Part shown: piece by piece, positions 25,307-37,150 of the stretch
Numbering within the stretch: position 1 is the stretch's first letter
Layout of the letters: every line of letters starts with the position of its first letter
DNA from: Faecalicatena contorta
GTDB taxonomy: Bacteria; Bacillota; Clostridia; Lachnospirales; Lachnospiraceae
Length of the DNA stretch: 64,000 bases
Reading direction: 5' to 3'
NCBI RefSeq assembly: GCF_003149105.1
Contig: NZ_QGDS01000017.1
Location: 1-64,000, forward strand
Notes under the pieces: model-generated
Told to the model about the DNA's origin: nothing
The model's input: the letters and a program-made list of their open reading frames with translations, nothing else
Database searches by the model: none
Program-made: the position numbers and the translations under genes

Positions 25307-25978
25307 TTACTCCGTTTTCGCCAGTGCTGCCCTCACATCACCTCGGAAAAGTTCCCATGCTTTTTCATTTTCCACAAAAAACTTTGGGCAATTTTTACCT
25401 GTAACATCGTAATGCCGTATAACATCCTGCTCAGTCAGATTAAACTTTTTGCACAGCCATGCTGTAAGCTGAATTACAGATATGTACGTCTCATCGGTGA
25501 ACTCTCCAGATTCGTCGGGATGACAACACTCAATAGAGACCGTATCATGGTTCCTTCCATTAGATGCATATGCCAGTTCCCAGGTAGGTACACACTGTAT
25601 AATCTCCCCCTTCAGACCAACAACAAAATGACTGCTTGCCGAAGTCGCACGGCTGTACTTCAATCCCTCAAAATAATCCCGGTTATTCTGTGCACTGCTT
25701 CCAGGATTTGCCGTATAATGGATAACAATCCCGGTAATCGGGTCTGATTCAACTCCTGGCCTGGAATATTCATTAATATCTAAAAGCTGTACATCAATCT
25801 TAGGCTCAGAAGCATCCACATTGACTCCTGTATTTGCTCTATCCCTTTTCCTGTCTGCAGCACAGGAATAAATCCCCAGAATTATTGTTACAATGACTAA
25901 TATCAGAATTCCTCCATATATACAAAAGGACTTCTTGTCCATATTTATCCACTTTCTCGTATCTTTGCGCTTTTTCAT
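25307..25978 (-). CDS. N-acetylmuramoyl-L-alanine amidase (Amidase_2), membrane-anchored
   Basis: The 223-residue protein has a basic start, one membrane segment (about 17-38) and an extracellular amidase domain from about 65. Zinc ligands of the AmpD/PGRP fold are visible: His in IVIHYTANPG, His in IRHYDVTGKNCPKFF and the following cysteine; SIECCHPDESG adds the usual conserved site. It should cut between muramic acid and the stem peptide. The start ATG 25978 follows GAGGTGGATGG. It has no adjacent cell-wall genes; a role in wall turnover, germination or spore cortex work cannot be told apart. Confidence 0.92.
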   Translation of the reverse strand: MKKRKDTRKWINMDKKSFCIYGGILILVIVTIILGIYSCAADRKRDRANTGVNVDASEPKIDVQLLDINEYSRPGVESDPITGIVIHYTANPGSSAQNNRDYFEGLKYSRATSASSHFVVGLKGEIIQCVPTWELAYASNGRNHDTVSIECCHPDESGEFTDETYISVIQLTAWLCKKFNLTEQDVIRHYDVTGKNCPKFFVENEKAWELFRGDVRAALAKTE

Positions 25979-26064
25979 CCATCCACCTCGAACACAATAT
26001 CCACCTATTCTAGCATATTTTTGTCGAAAAAAGGAAATTTTAATAATATTTTCACTCTTTCATC

Positions 26065-26202
26065 ATAAAAAACAAAGAGTCTGGTTGTCAGACTCGCCCG
26101 CCGAAGCGCGGTCGCTCTAGCAGCCATTTTCCTTATGCGCGTCCCCTGGATGGATTTTATATAACGGGAAACATAATTTCCCATTATATAAAAATAAGGA
26201 AT
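26065..26202 (-). ncRNA. Structured RNA-like element B, behind guaB
   Basis: On the minus strand: hairpin TATATAATGGGAAA/TTTCCCGTTATATA, then AAAATCCATCCAGGGGACGCGCA, AAGGAAAATGGCTG, a GC-rich stem (CCGC-GCTTC-GGCGG) and the terminator GAGTCTG-ACAAC-CAGACTC-TTTGTTTTTT. The architecture and core match the elements at 21337 and 44166. It begins directly after the guaB terminator on the same strand. No open frame fits. Confidence 0.55.
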
Positions 26203-26228
26203 AAAAAGGAGCTATTCATCTCCCTTTT
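26203..26228 (-). terminator. Terminator of guaB
   Basis: On the minus strand AAAAGGGAG-ATGAATAG-CTCCTTTTT, a 9-bp stem ending in a T tract, about 30 bp after the stop codon. Confidence 0.8.
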
Positions 26229-26256
26229 ACCCCTCTTATTTCGCTGAATTCTCTCT

Positions 26257-27887
<1,631 letters not shown>

Positions 27888-27941
27888 AGATATTTTAAAT
27901 GTTATAGTACAAAAATTCTGGTGGCTTGTCAAGGGAAAACT

Positions 27942-27997
27942 ATACAGAAAAATCCCCATGCAGTATTTGAAATTACTGCAGAGGGATTTTTCTGTAT
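27942..27997 (-). terminator. Terminator of groESL
   Basis: A long stem, ATACAGAAAAATCCC with GGGATTTTTCTGTAT, extended by TGCAGTA/TACTGCA near the loop. It starts about 12 bp after the groEL stop on the minus strand. Confidence 0.8.
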
Positions 27998-28009
27998 ATA
28001 TACTGGGAA

Positions 28010-29656
<1,647 letters not shown>

Positions 29657-29941
29657 CTATTCTACGATTGCTAAAATGTCACTCTGTTTTACAATGATAT
29701 ATTCTACGCCGTCTAATTCTACGTCTGTTCCTGCATACTTAGAGTAGATTACCTTATCGCCGGCCTTAACTTGCATCGTTACTTCTTTTCCGTCTACATT
29801 TCCACCAGGCCCAACTGCGATAACTTCTGCCTCCTGCGGCTTTTCTTTCGCCTGACCCGGCAAAACAATACCTGATTTTGTTGTCTCTTCCGCTTCTAAT
29901 TGCTTTAACACAATCTTGTCACCTAATGGTACTAATTTCAT
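29657..29941 (-). CDS. groES: Co-chaperonin GroES (10 kDa)
   Basis: The 94-residue co-chaperonin is the lid of the GroEL cage. Features: MKLVPLGDKIVLKQLEAEE, the mobile loop region ETTKSGIVLPGQAKEKP, and DKVIYSKYAGTDVELDGVEY. ATG 29941 follows AAGGAGGATTTACA. It lies 21 bp before groEL. Confidence 0.98.
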   Translation of the reverse strand: MKLVPLGDKIVLKQLEAEETTKSGIVLPGQAKEKPQEAEVIAVGPGGNVDGKEVTMQVKAGDKVIYSKYAGTDVELDGVEYIIVKQSDILAIVE

Positions 29942-29970
29942 TGTAAATCCTCCTTAATCCTTGTTTATTA

Positions 29971-29997
29971 CTAGCACTCATTTGTTTTGAGTGCTAA
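29971..29997 (-). promoter_or_regulatory. CIRCE operator (HrcA site)
   Basis: TAGCACTC-N9-GAGTGCTA inverted repeat, the classic HrcA site, here with CTAGCACTC in one arm (one base from consensus). It sits between the promoter and the groES start. hrcA itself is not in this window. Confidence 0.95.
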
Positions 29998-30009
29998 CCT
30001 CATAGATAT

Positions 30010-30038
30010 AAAATATCACTCTGTTTCTGATTTGTCAA
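30010..30038 (-). promoter_or_regulatory. Promoter of groESL
   Basis: TTGACA (30033-30038) and TATTTT (30010-30015), 17 bp apart, read on the minus strand. The CIRCE operator starts 13 bp downstream of the -10 box, over the likely start of transcription. Confidence 0.85.
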
Positions 30039-30127
30039 CATCGTTTCCAAATTTTATATATAGTTTATAAAACTTACTTTTTATTAACCCGCAGCAGCAG
30101 TCCGCCTGCTCACAGATAAATCAGACA

Positions 30128-30466
30128 CTACTCTAACCCGTACTTTCTCTTCACCGGGCGTTTTATACCTGATACATTATAAAACCCGTTTTCTATTTTG
30201 AAAACAATCATATTCCCATGCTCGGACTGAAAACGTTCCTTAACAGACCCGGTACAATACAGAAGTTCTTTTTTCGTAGAAATGTAACACTGATATTTCG
30301 CATCCAGCGAAATCGCAGTCAAATCATCCTCCTTCAACTGCAAGTATATGTAATCTTCTTCCAAATCATACTTAAAAACCTGGCAGTGATGTGCTGCATC
30401 ATCAAAAATTACATCTGCCGATATCACTTTTTCCATCTGCAAATCTACCGGATTTCCTTCATACAT
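30128..30466 (-). CDS. Small protein of unknown function, downstream of codY
   Basis: The 112-residue protein is acidic in the middle and rich in beta-strand patterns (VISADVIFDD, EEDYIYLQLKEDDLTAISLDAKYQCYIST, NMIVFKIENGFYNVSGIKRPVKRKYG). The overall shape is reminiscent of PilZ or YcgR-like beta barrels, but the RxxxR and D/NxSxxG motifs are not present in good form, so I leave it unnamed. ATG 30466 follows AGGAGG at 10 bp. A terminator lies between it and codY, so it may have its own promoter. Confidence 0.6.
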   Translation of the reverse strand: MYEGNPVDLQMEKVISADVIFDDAAHHCQVFKYDLEEDYIYLQLKEDDLTAISLDAKYQCYISTKKELLYCTGSVKERFQSEHGNMIVFKIENGFYNVSGIKRPVKRKYGLE

Positions 30467-30495
30467 CTTTCTGTTACCTCCTGTCAGACAACAAA

Positions 30496-30517
30496 GGGTA
30501 TCAGATGCCTGATACCC
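30496..30517 (-). terminator. Terminator of codY
   Basis: On the minus strand GGGTATCAG-GCAT-CTGATACCC-TTTGTTG, a 9-bp perfect stem, 25 bp after the codY stop. Confidence 0.8.
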
Positions 30518-30542
30518 TCTCCATAACCCGCTCCCAAAATCT

Positions 30543-31322
30543 CTATAAACGTTCTTTTTTAATTTTTTCTAATTCCGTAAATACATAGTCATTCAGAACC
30601 TTAATATAGGTCCCTTTCATTCCTGAAGAACGTGACTCAATAACTCCGGCACTTTCAAATTTTCTAAGAGCGTTTACTATTACGGATCTGGTAATTCCTA
30701 CCCGGTCTGCAATCTTACTTGCAACAAGGATACCTTCTGTCCCATCCAGCTCCTCAAAAATATGAATAATTGCTTCTAATTCTGAGAATGACAGTGTACC
30801 AATTGCGGACTGCACAATATGCTCTTTTCTGGTCTCCTCCGCACTCTCTTCATTCACCGAGCGGAGCATCTCAAGTCCTACCACCGCGGTACCGTACTCA
30901 CTCAATATGATGTCGTCTATTTCATATACGGCATCCTGCTTGTAGATAAACAGCGTACCCAGACGTTCCCCTGCAATATCAATAGGGGTGATAATCGCCT
31001 GGTGTCCTTTTACAGCCTCATGAGAGAATCCAAGTGTCTCCAGATTTACATTCTCCTTTGTGGATAATATATTCAGCAGACGCTCATTGAGCATAGAATC
31101 AATATATGCTCCTACAGATTCTGCCATCAGTTCTTTAATGATATCCACCTCACTGCTTTTGCTTACCCCGAGAACTTTGCCCTTTTTACTTACTACAAAA
31201 ACATTTGATCCCAGTATGTCTGTAAGGACGTCACAAATATCATTGAAAACGACCTTGCTGGAATTATTGTTATGCAGCAGCTTATTAATTTTTCTTGTTT
31301 TATCTAACAACTGTACGCTCAT
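30543..31322 (-). CDS. codY: Global regulator CodY
   Basis: The 259-residue repressor senses branched-chain amino acids and GTP and controls nitrogen, transport and stationary-phase genes. The GAF sensor domain fills 1-155. The C-terminal winged helix shows ASKIADRVGITRSVIVNALR and KFESAGVIESRSSGMKGTYIKVLN, nearly the same in all CodY. ATG 31322 follows CTGGAGGAAATCA. It lies after topA with a gap of about 95 bp, the order known from other Firmicutes. azlCD and gltBD in this window are plausible targets, but I see no clear CodY box in front of them. Confidence 0.97.
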   Translation of the reverse strand: MSVQLLDKTRKINKLLHNNNSSKVVFNDICDVLTDILGSNVFVVSKKGKVLGVSKSSEVDIIKELMAESVGAYIDSMLNERLLNILSTKENVNLETLGFSHEAVKGHQAIITPIDIAGERLGTLFIYKQDAVYEIDDIILSEYGTAVVGLEMLRSVNEESAEETRKEHIVQSAIGTLSFSELEAIIHIFEELDGTEGILVASKIADRVGITRSVIVNALRKFESAGVIESRSSGMKGTYIKVLNDYVFTELEKIKKERL

Positions 31323-31418
31323 TGATTTCCTCCAGACTTAATTGTGTATACAACTCATCCCAAACCGTTTGATATAGATATGTTATCATACAACTATTCA
31401 AATATCAACGTCATTTAA

Positions 31419-33488
31419 TTAACTTTTTTTCAGATTTCGGACATATCCACATTTTTCGTCTACACATACTAGTTTATTTCCCTTTTCCAGCATGTAGTTT
31501 CCACATTCCGGACATCTCTCTTTGGATGGCTTCTGCCATGACATAAATTCGCATTCTGGATTATTTTCACATCCATAATATTTTCTTCCCTTTTTCGTTT
31601 TGCGGATGACTACTTCTTTTCCGCAGACAGGACAGGGGACTCCTATTTTCTCCAGATAAGGCTTTGTGTTCTTACACTCCGGAAAGCCAGGGCATGCAAG
31701 AAACTTTCCGTGAGGCCCATATTTTATGACCATATTCCGGCCACATTCTTCACAGATAACATCTGTGACTTCATCCTCTATCTTTACACTTTCCAGTTCC
31801 TTCTCAGCAACCTCTACCGCCTCATTCAGGTCCGGATAAAAATTGCGGATAAGTTCTTTCCACTCAACTTTGCCTTCCTCCACCATATCCAGAAGGCCTT
31901 CCATATTAGCAGTAAAGTTCTCGTCTACAATACTCGGAAAAGACTGCTTCATAATATTGTTAACAACCTCTCCAACTTCTGTGATATAAAGATTTTTTGC
32001 CTCCTTTGTCACATAACGGCGCCCCAAAATGGTAGAAATTGTGGGCGCATAAGTACTCGGACGGCCAATTCCCAGTTCTTCCAGTGTCTTAACCAGAGTT
32101 GCTTCCGTATAATGTGCCGGCGGCTGTGTAAAATGCTGCTTTGTATCAAAGTCTTCTTTCGTAAGTGTGGTGTCCATGTTCAGCCCGTTTACCAGCACAT
32201 TACTTTCTTCTTTTTCTTCATCCGCCTCTGTATATACAGTGCGGAACCCTTCAAATACAACCTTGGAGGTGGAAACCGTAAACCGGTATTCCCCGGCTCC
32301 GATTTTTACGGAAACCGTCTCGTATTTTGCTGGCTGCATCCTGCTGGCTGCGAACCGCTTCCATATCAGCTGGTACAAACGTAACTGGTCCCTGGAAAGA
32401 GAATCTTTCAATGACGCCGGAGTTCTGCTGATATCTGTGGGACGGATTGCTTCATGGGCATCCTGAATCTTCTTCTCATTCTTTTTCCCCCCGGTACCAT
32501 CTGCCACATATTCTTTTCCATAATTTTCTTCTATATACTGTCTTGCATTAGCATCTGCTTCTTCCGAAATCCTGGTTGAATCTGTACGCAGGTAAGTTAT
32601 CACACCCACTGTTCCATTGCCTTTAATATCGATTCCTTCATAGAGCTGCTGCGCAATACGCATCGTCTTCTGAGTGCCGAAGTTCAGTACCTTTGCAGCT
32701 TCCTGCTGCAGTGTACTCGTTGTAAAGGGGAGCGGGGCCTTTCGGATACGCTCGCTCTTTTTAATATCCGCAATTTTATAATCTTCTGTCTCTACTGCTT
32801 TAATAATCTGATCCAGTTCTTCCTTGGACCCAATGACCTTTTTCTGCTTTTCAGTACCATAGAACTTGGCAGTAAGAGGGCGCTTTTCCCCCTTCACCTT
32901 TAATATAACATCCAGCGTCCAGTATTCTTCTGGTATGAAGGCGTCAATCTCAGCCTCTCTGTCGGCTATAAGACGCAGGGCCACAGACTGTACTCTTCCG
33001 GCACTTAACCCTCTTTTTACCTTAGCCCACAAAAGAGGGCTGATGCGATACCCCACCATCCTGTCCAGAACACGTCTGGCCTGCTGGGCATCTACCAGGT
33101 TCATATCTATGTCCCTTGCATCCTTTAAAGATGCTTTCACGGCATTTTTCGTGATTTCATTGAATGTAATACGGCTCATTTTTTTATCTTCCAGCTTCAG
33201 AGCATTCGCCAAATGCCAGGAGATTGCTTCTCCTTCCCGGTCAGGGTCAGTTGCAAGATAAACTTTATCGGCCTTTTTGACCTCTTTACGCAAATTGGCA
33301 AGAATATCGCCTTTTCCGCGAATGGTAATATACTTGGGTTCATAATCATTCTCTATATTAATTCCCATCTGGCTCTTAGGCAGGTCACGGACATGCCCAT
33401 TTGATGCTGCTACTGAATAATTGCTCCCCAGGAACTTTTTAATCGTCTTTACCTTTGCAGGCGACTCCACAATAACCAGATAATGTGC
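31419..33488 (-). CDS. topA: DNA topoisomerase I
   Basis: The 689-residue type IA enzyme relaxes negative supercoils. ATG 33488 (MAHYLVIVESPAKVKTI) follows GGAGGAAAAAGGTTTT. The TOPRIM domain with YLATDPDREGEAISWHL, the active-site tyrosine in GVITYLRTDSTRIS (about 298) and three C-terminal zinc ribbons (CEECGRNMV, CPVCGKEVV, CPECGNYML) are present. It lies behind dprA, the normal order in Firmicutes. Confidence 0.97.
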   Translation of the reverse strand, partial: AHYLVIVESPAKVKTIKKFLGSNYSVAASNGHVRDLPKSQMGINIENDYEPKYITIRGKGDILANLRKEVKKADKVYLATDPDREGEAISWHLANALKLEDKKMSRITFNEITKNAVKASLKDARDIDMNLVDAQQARRVLDRMVGYRISPLLWAKVKRGLSAGRVQSVALRLIADREAEIDAFIPEEYWTLDVILKVKGEKRPLTAKFYGTEKQKKVIGSKEELDQIIKAVETEDYKIADIKKSERIRKAPLPFTTSTLQQEAAKVLNFGTQKTMRIAQQLYEGIDIKGNGTVGVITYLRTDSTRISEEADANARQYIEENYGKEYVADGTGGKKNEKKIQDAHEAIRPTDISRTPASLKDSLSRDQLRLYQLIWKRFAASRMQPAKYETVSVKIGAGEYRFTVSTSKVVFEGFRTVYTEADEEKEESNVLVNGLNMDTTLTKEDFDTKQHFTQPPAHYTEATLVKTLEELGIGRPSTYAPTISTILGRRYVTKEAKNLYITEVGEVVNNIMKQSFPSIVDENFTANMEGLLDMVEEGKVEWKELIRNFYPDLNEAVEVAEKELESVKIEDEVTDVICEECGRNMVIKYGPHGKFLACPGFPECKNTKPYLEKIGVPCPVCGKEVVIRKTKKGRKYYGCENNPECEFMSWQKPSKERCPECGNYMLEKGNKLVCVDEKCGYVRNLKKS

Positions 33489-33600
33489 CATAAAACCTTT
33501 TTCCTCCACTTAGCCAAACGTCTCATCTATATTTTATCTGGCAAAACGGTATCAAAATCCGCTTCGCCGCTTCTTCGTAAGCTTACGGCAGCCTCGCTTG

Positions 33601-34680
33601 CTATAAGGTTACATAATAATTTTTTGATATTTCTTTAATATATCCCTTCAATTCCAATGATACCAACTGCTCCAGCAGTTCACTGGCAGACAGGGATGTT
33701 TCCCCAGCAAGTTGGCTCAAATTCTTCGGATACGGGCAAAGTCGACTATACACCATATTTTCTTTAGTTTCAAGCACTTTTTTATTTTTGTCTATTTTTG
33801 CCCCGGGAATAAAGGAGGAAAATCCCAGCTCTTCCAGCAGCATTTCCGGGGTTAACAGAATACCTGCACCCTGTCTTATCAATTGGTTACAACCCCGGCT
33901 AAGCACACTGTCCACAGGGCCTGGAAGGGCGTAGACATCCCGGCCTTGCTCCAATGCCATATCCGCAGTAATTAAGGAGCCGCTCTTCTCTCTTGCTTCC
34001 ATGATAAGCACTATATCTGACAGTCCGCTGATGATTCTGTTGCGCTTCGGAAAATTATGGGAAACAGGAGGAGTTCCGGGAGAAAATTCTGATATGATGC
34101 CGCCTCCCCGCTCTAAAATATCTGTATACAAACCAATATGTTCCCTTGGGTAGCAGATATCCGCACCACAGCCCAAAACAGCATAGGTATCTCCATTCCC
34201 CATCAACGCACCCCGGTGTCCAAGCCCGTCTATCCCTCTCGCCAGCCCGCTGATAATAGATATCCCGCACTGTGCCAGTTTTTTACCATATTCCAGGGCA
34301 TACTTTTCTCCGTAGGCCGTACACTGTCTGGCTCCCACAATCGCAGCCGCCCCATTTGTTTCCTCCGGCATGTTTCCTTTTACATAGAGCGCATAAGGCG
34401 GGTTGGGAATCTCATGCAGCTTTTTCGGAAATTTTTCCGAAAAACATGGAATAAACCGGACGGATTTCTTTTCCAGATTGCTGAGCAAAGCATCTAAATC
34501 CACTGCCTTCTTTGCCTGGATAATTGTATTGACCTCTTTTTCATTTAAGAACTCTATTTTCTTTAGTTTTGTTTCTTCTATATAAAATATACTCTCCGCA
34601 GTTCCCATATACTCTCTCAGAAGGTATTTTTTTCTGTCACTTAAGCGGGGAATCTGTGCAAACCAGTATTCATATTTCAT
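33601..34680 (-). CDS. dprA: DNA processing protein DprA
   Basis: The 359-residue protein protects incoming single-stranded DNA and loads RecA during transformation. ATG 34680 follows GGGAGGTAGCCGG, 4 bp after the comM stop. The Rossmann-like core shows AIVGARQCTAYGEKYA, ISGLARGIDGLGHRGAL, ISEFSPGTPP and the later REKSGSLITADMALEQGRDVYALPG. A C-terminal winged helix (about 300-359) is present. dprA is also found in species not known to be transformable. Confidence 0.95.
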   Translation of the reverse strand: MKYEYWFAQIPRLSDRKKYLLREYMGTAESIFYIEETKLKKIEFLNEKEVNTIIQAKKAVDLDALLSNLEKKSVRFIPCFSEKFPKKLHEIPNPPYALYVKGNMPEETNGAAAIVGARQCTAYGEKYALEYGKKLAQCGISIISGLARGIDGLGHRGALMGNGDTYAVLGCGADICYPREHIGLYTDILERGGGIISEFSPGTPPVSHNFPKRNRIISGLSDIVLIMEAREKSGSLITADMALEQGRDVYALPGPVDSVLSRGCNQLIRQGAGILLTPEMLLEELGFSSFIPGAKIDKNKKVLETKENMVYSRLCPYPKNLSQLAGETSLSASELLEQLVSLELKGYIKEISKNYYVTL

Positions 34681-34684
34681 CCGG

Positions 34685-36217
34685 CTACCTCCCCCAATAC
34701 TTTTTATCCATTGCACGGTATCCTATAGCCTCTTTTATGTGCTTTTCCTGAATTATTTCTGCTCCATCCAGATCTGCAATTGTTCTTGAAACCCTCAATA
34801 CCTTGTGATACGTTCTCGCCGTGAGCCTGAGAGATGTAAATGCCTGCTCCATAAGCCTGCTTTCCTTCTTGCCCAGAGTACAATATTCATCCAGCTCTTT
34901 CACTCCAAGCATAGCGTTTGTCACAATCCCGGTACCTGCATAACGTACATTCTGAATGTTTCTGGCCCTGCACACCCTTTCTCTAATTTTAGAAGAACCT
35001 TCTTCTTTATTTCCTCCTAAGAGCTCTTCATAGTTTACTTTCGGAGCTTCAACACAAATGTCCATGCGGTCTAAAAATGGCTGACTAATCTTTCCAAGGT
35101 AGTTCTGTATCTGCCCGGGTGTACATGTACACCGCTCTAAATCAGGATAGCAGCCGCAAGGACAAGGATTCATTGCAGCTACAAGCATAAAATTAGCAGG
35201 AAACACATAGTTGCCGTGAGTCCTTGCTATTCTGATCTGGTGCTCTTCAAGGGGCTCTCTCAGCACCTCCAGCACTGCCCGCTGAAATTCAGGCAATTCA
35301 TCCAGAAACAGCACGCCGCCATGTGCCAGACTGATTTCTCCCGGTGCCGGTATCAGTCCGCCTCCGATCAGGGCGGCTTTCGTAGAAGTATGATGGACAC
35401 TTCGAAATGGCCTCTGACGGACCAGTGGGGCTTCTTTATCAACCTGTCCCATAATGCTGTATATTTTAGTAATTTCCATGCTTTCCTCCAACGTCATGAC
35501 TGGAAAAATACCGGGAATCCTCTTTGCCGCCATAGATTTCCCGCTCCCAGGGGGGCCAACGAGAAGAAGGTTATGACCTCCTGCAACTGCCACCTCCACT
35601 GCTCTCTTCACTGTTTTCTGCCCCTGAATATCACTGTAATCAGGCAGGCCGTTTGTATAAATATGCATTTTATCCTCAGGGTACGGTTCCGGTTCCAGCC
35701 GGACCGTCCCTGATAGAAATCCAAACGCCTCTGCCAGATTCCGGACGCCAATCACATCTATTCCCTTCACCAGCGCTCCTTCCGGCGCATTTGCTTTTGG
35801 AACAATGCAAACTGGAATCCCTGCGTCCCTGGCTTCCAAAACAATAGGCAGAATTCCAGGCACCTTCTGTATACACCCATCCAGTCCCAATTCCCCTATT
35901 ACAAGTGTTTTCCTGACACCCTTTTCCATAATTTGTCCCAGAGAGACTAAAATAGACACTGCAATTGGCAAATCAAACGCAGCCCCCCTCTTTCTCACTG
36001 TAGCAGGCGATAAATTAATCACCGTCTTTTTTGCCGGATAATCCAGTCCTGAATTACGGATTGCTGTCCGTACCCGTTCTGCAGCCTCCTTCACCTCTGA
36101 AGAAAGATATCCTACCATGTGAAATGCAGGCAGTCCATTGCTGACATCTGCCTCCACATTTACAAACCCCACTTCAAGTCCTTGAATAGAGGCTGATAAC
36201 ACTGTGCTGAAACTCAT
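34685..36217 (-). CDS. comM: ComM/YifB-family AAA+ ATPase (Mg-chelatase-like)
   Basis: The 510-residue protein has an N-terminal Lon-like domain (1-165), an AAA+ module with Walker A GPPGSGKSM and sensor motifs, FLDELPEFQRAVLEVLREPLE as Walker B with its loop, four zinc cysteines in NPCPCGCYPDLERCTC, and a C-terminal Mg-chelatase domain. ComM is a hexameric helicase that extends branch migration in natural transformation. The ATG follows AAGGAGTGTATGA. Together with dprA downstream it forms a DNA uptake/recombination pair. Confidence 0.94.
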   Translation of the reverse strand: MSFSTVLSASIQGLEVGFVNVEADVSNGLPAFHMVGYLSSEVKEAAERVRTAIRNSGLDYPAKKTVINLSPATVRKRGAAFDLPIAVSILVSLGQIMEKGVRKTLVIGELGLDGCIQKVPGILPIVLEARDAGIPVCIVPKANAPEGALVKGIDVIGVRNLAEAFGFLSGTVRLEPEPYPEDKMHIYTNGLPDYSDIQGQKTVKRAVEVAVAGGHNLLLVGPPGSGKSMAAKRIPGIFPVMTLEESMEITKIYSIMGQVDKEAPLVRQRPFRSVHHTSTKAALIGGGLIPAPGEISLAHGGVLFLDELPEFQRAVLEVLREPLEEHQIRIARTHGNYVFPANFMLVAAMNPCPCGCYPDLERCTCTPGQIQNYLGKISQPFLDRMDICVEAPKVNYEELLGGNKEEGSSKIRERVCRARNIQNVRYAGTGIVTNAMLGVKELDEYCTLGKKESRLMEQAFTSLRLTARTYHKVLRVSRTIADLDGAEIIQEKHIKEAIGYRAMDKKYWGR

Positions 36218-36296
36218 TCATACACTCCTTTCTATTGTCTTTTACAAAATAATGTGAAAATGTGGCCGAACTGGCCTGATTTGATAGAATCAATAT

Positions 36297-36324
36297 GTAA
36301 CTGTTCATGGTTCTGAACAGATAC
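36297..36324. repeat. Minimal palindromic repeat (second copy)
   Basis: GTAACTGTTCA-TGGTTC-TGAACAGATAC, one base different from the copy at 4031-4058. It lies in the 280-bp gap between the divergent comM and sigK genes. No other feature was found in that gap beyond AT-rich DNA. Confidence 0.7.
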
Positions 36325-36500
36325 ATCAATATAATTATAATATTCCATATGCCCAGATGTGTCAATCCCATTGTCCTGGGAAGAAATTGGTGAAAATTGC
36401 AGAAGCATAACTGGGACCTCATGTCCTTCTTTTCGATGGAAAAGCACAATTTCCGCAGTTTTCACATAGACTATATCAAATGTGCTTAGAGGTGCTCTTC

Positions 36501-37118
36501 TTGAAATCTTTTCCAAATCCCCTCACTCCATCGGAAGAAAAATATTACATGCAAAAATATACAGAGGGTGACCTTCAGGCAAAACATGTCTTAATCGAAC
36601 GAAATCTGCGGCTCGTTGCACATGTTATTAAAAAATATCAGTACTTGGATGAAGACCCTGAGGATCTTATATCTATTGGAACCATCGGCCTGATAAAGGC
36701 CGTTGTAACCTTTAATCCTGATAAAGGCAACCGGCTTGCCGCCTATGCGTCCAAATGCGTTGAAAACGAAATTCTCATGTACCTGAGAGCGAAAAAGAAG
36801 ACGAATAAAGAGATTTCTCTTTATGAGCCTATTGGAACCGACAGAGAAGGAAATGAAATTAAACTATACGATATCATTGAGGCAGACGAAACAGATGTCC
36901 CTGAAAAAATTCACTTAAAGGAAAATATCCAGAAACTTTATGACAAAGTGGAAAATGCACTTTCCCAGCGGGAACGGCTGGTGCTGAAGATGAGATATGG
37001 ATTATATAATGGGGAAGAATATACACAGCGGGAGATTGCAAGACAGCTTGGAATCTCTCGCTCCTACGTCTCACGGATTGAAAAAAGCGCAGTAGAAAAG
37101 CTTCGGGAATTTTTTTAA
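36501..37118 (+). CDS. sigK: Sporulation sigma factor K
   Basis: This sigma-70 family protein controls late mother-cell genes in sporulation. Regions 2 (LVAHVIKKYQYLDEDPEDLISIGTIG, promoter melting) and 4 (TQREIARQLGISRSYVSRIEK) are very close to SigK. I prefer TTG 36501 because AGAGGTG lies 6 bp before it; the next choice is ATG 36480. In either case the 20-residue pro-sequence of Bacillus pro-sigma-K is missing, as in Clostridioides difficile. The gene is whole, with no skin element inside. It is followed by a shared terminator and the convergent U32 gene. Confidence 0.93.
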   Translation: MKSFPNPLTPSEEKYYMQKYTEGDLQAKHVLIERNLRLVAHVIKKYQYLDEDPEDLISIGTIGLIKAVVTFNPDKGNRLAAYASKCVENEILMYLRAKKKTNKEISLYEPIGTDREGNEIKLYDIIEADETDVPEKIHLKENIQKLYDKVENALSQRERLVLKMRYGLYNGEEYTQREIARQLGISRSYVSRIEKSAVEKLREFF

Positions 37119-37150
37119 AAGAGTGAAAATTTATTTTTCACTCTTCTTTT
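37117..37150. terminator. Bidirectional terminator between sigK and the U32 peptidase gene
   Basis: AAGAGTGAAAA-TTTAT-TTTTCACTCTTCTTTT overlaps the ends of both convergent genes; T tracts are present on both strands. Confidence 0.85.

Noticed and set aside
30128-30466. PilZ-domain c-di-GMP receptor
   Set aside because: Beta-rich shape fits, but the RxxxR and D/NxSxxG motifs are not present in correct form.
36174-36516. Small minus-strand genes between comM and sigK
   Set aside because: Frames overlap sigK, lack ribosome sites and have no coding-like composition.
36501-37118. Prophage-like skin element within sigK
   Set aside because: The reading frame is continuous from region 2 to region 4.
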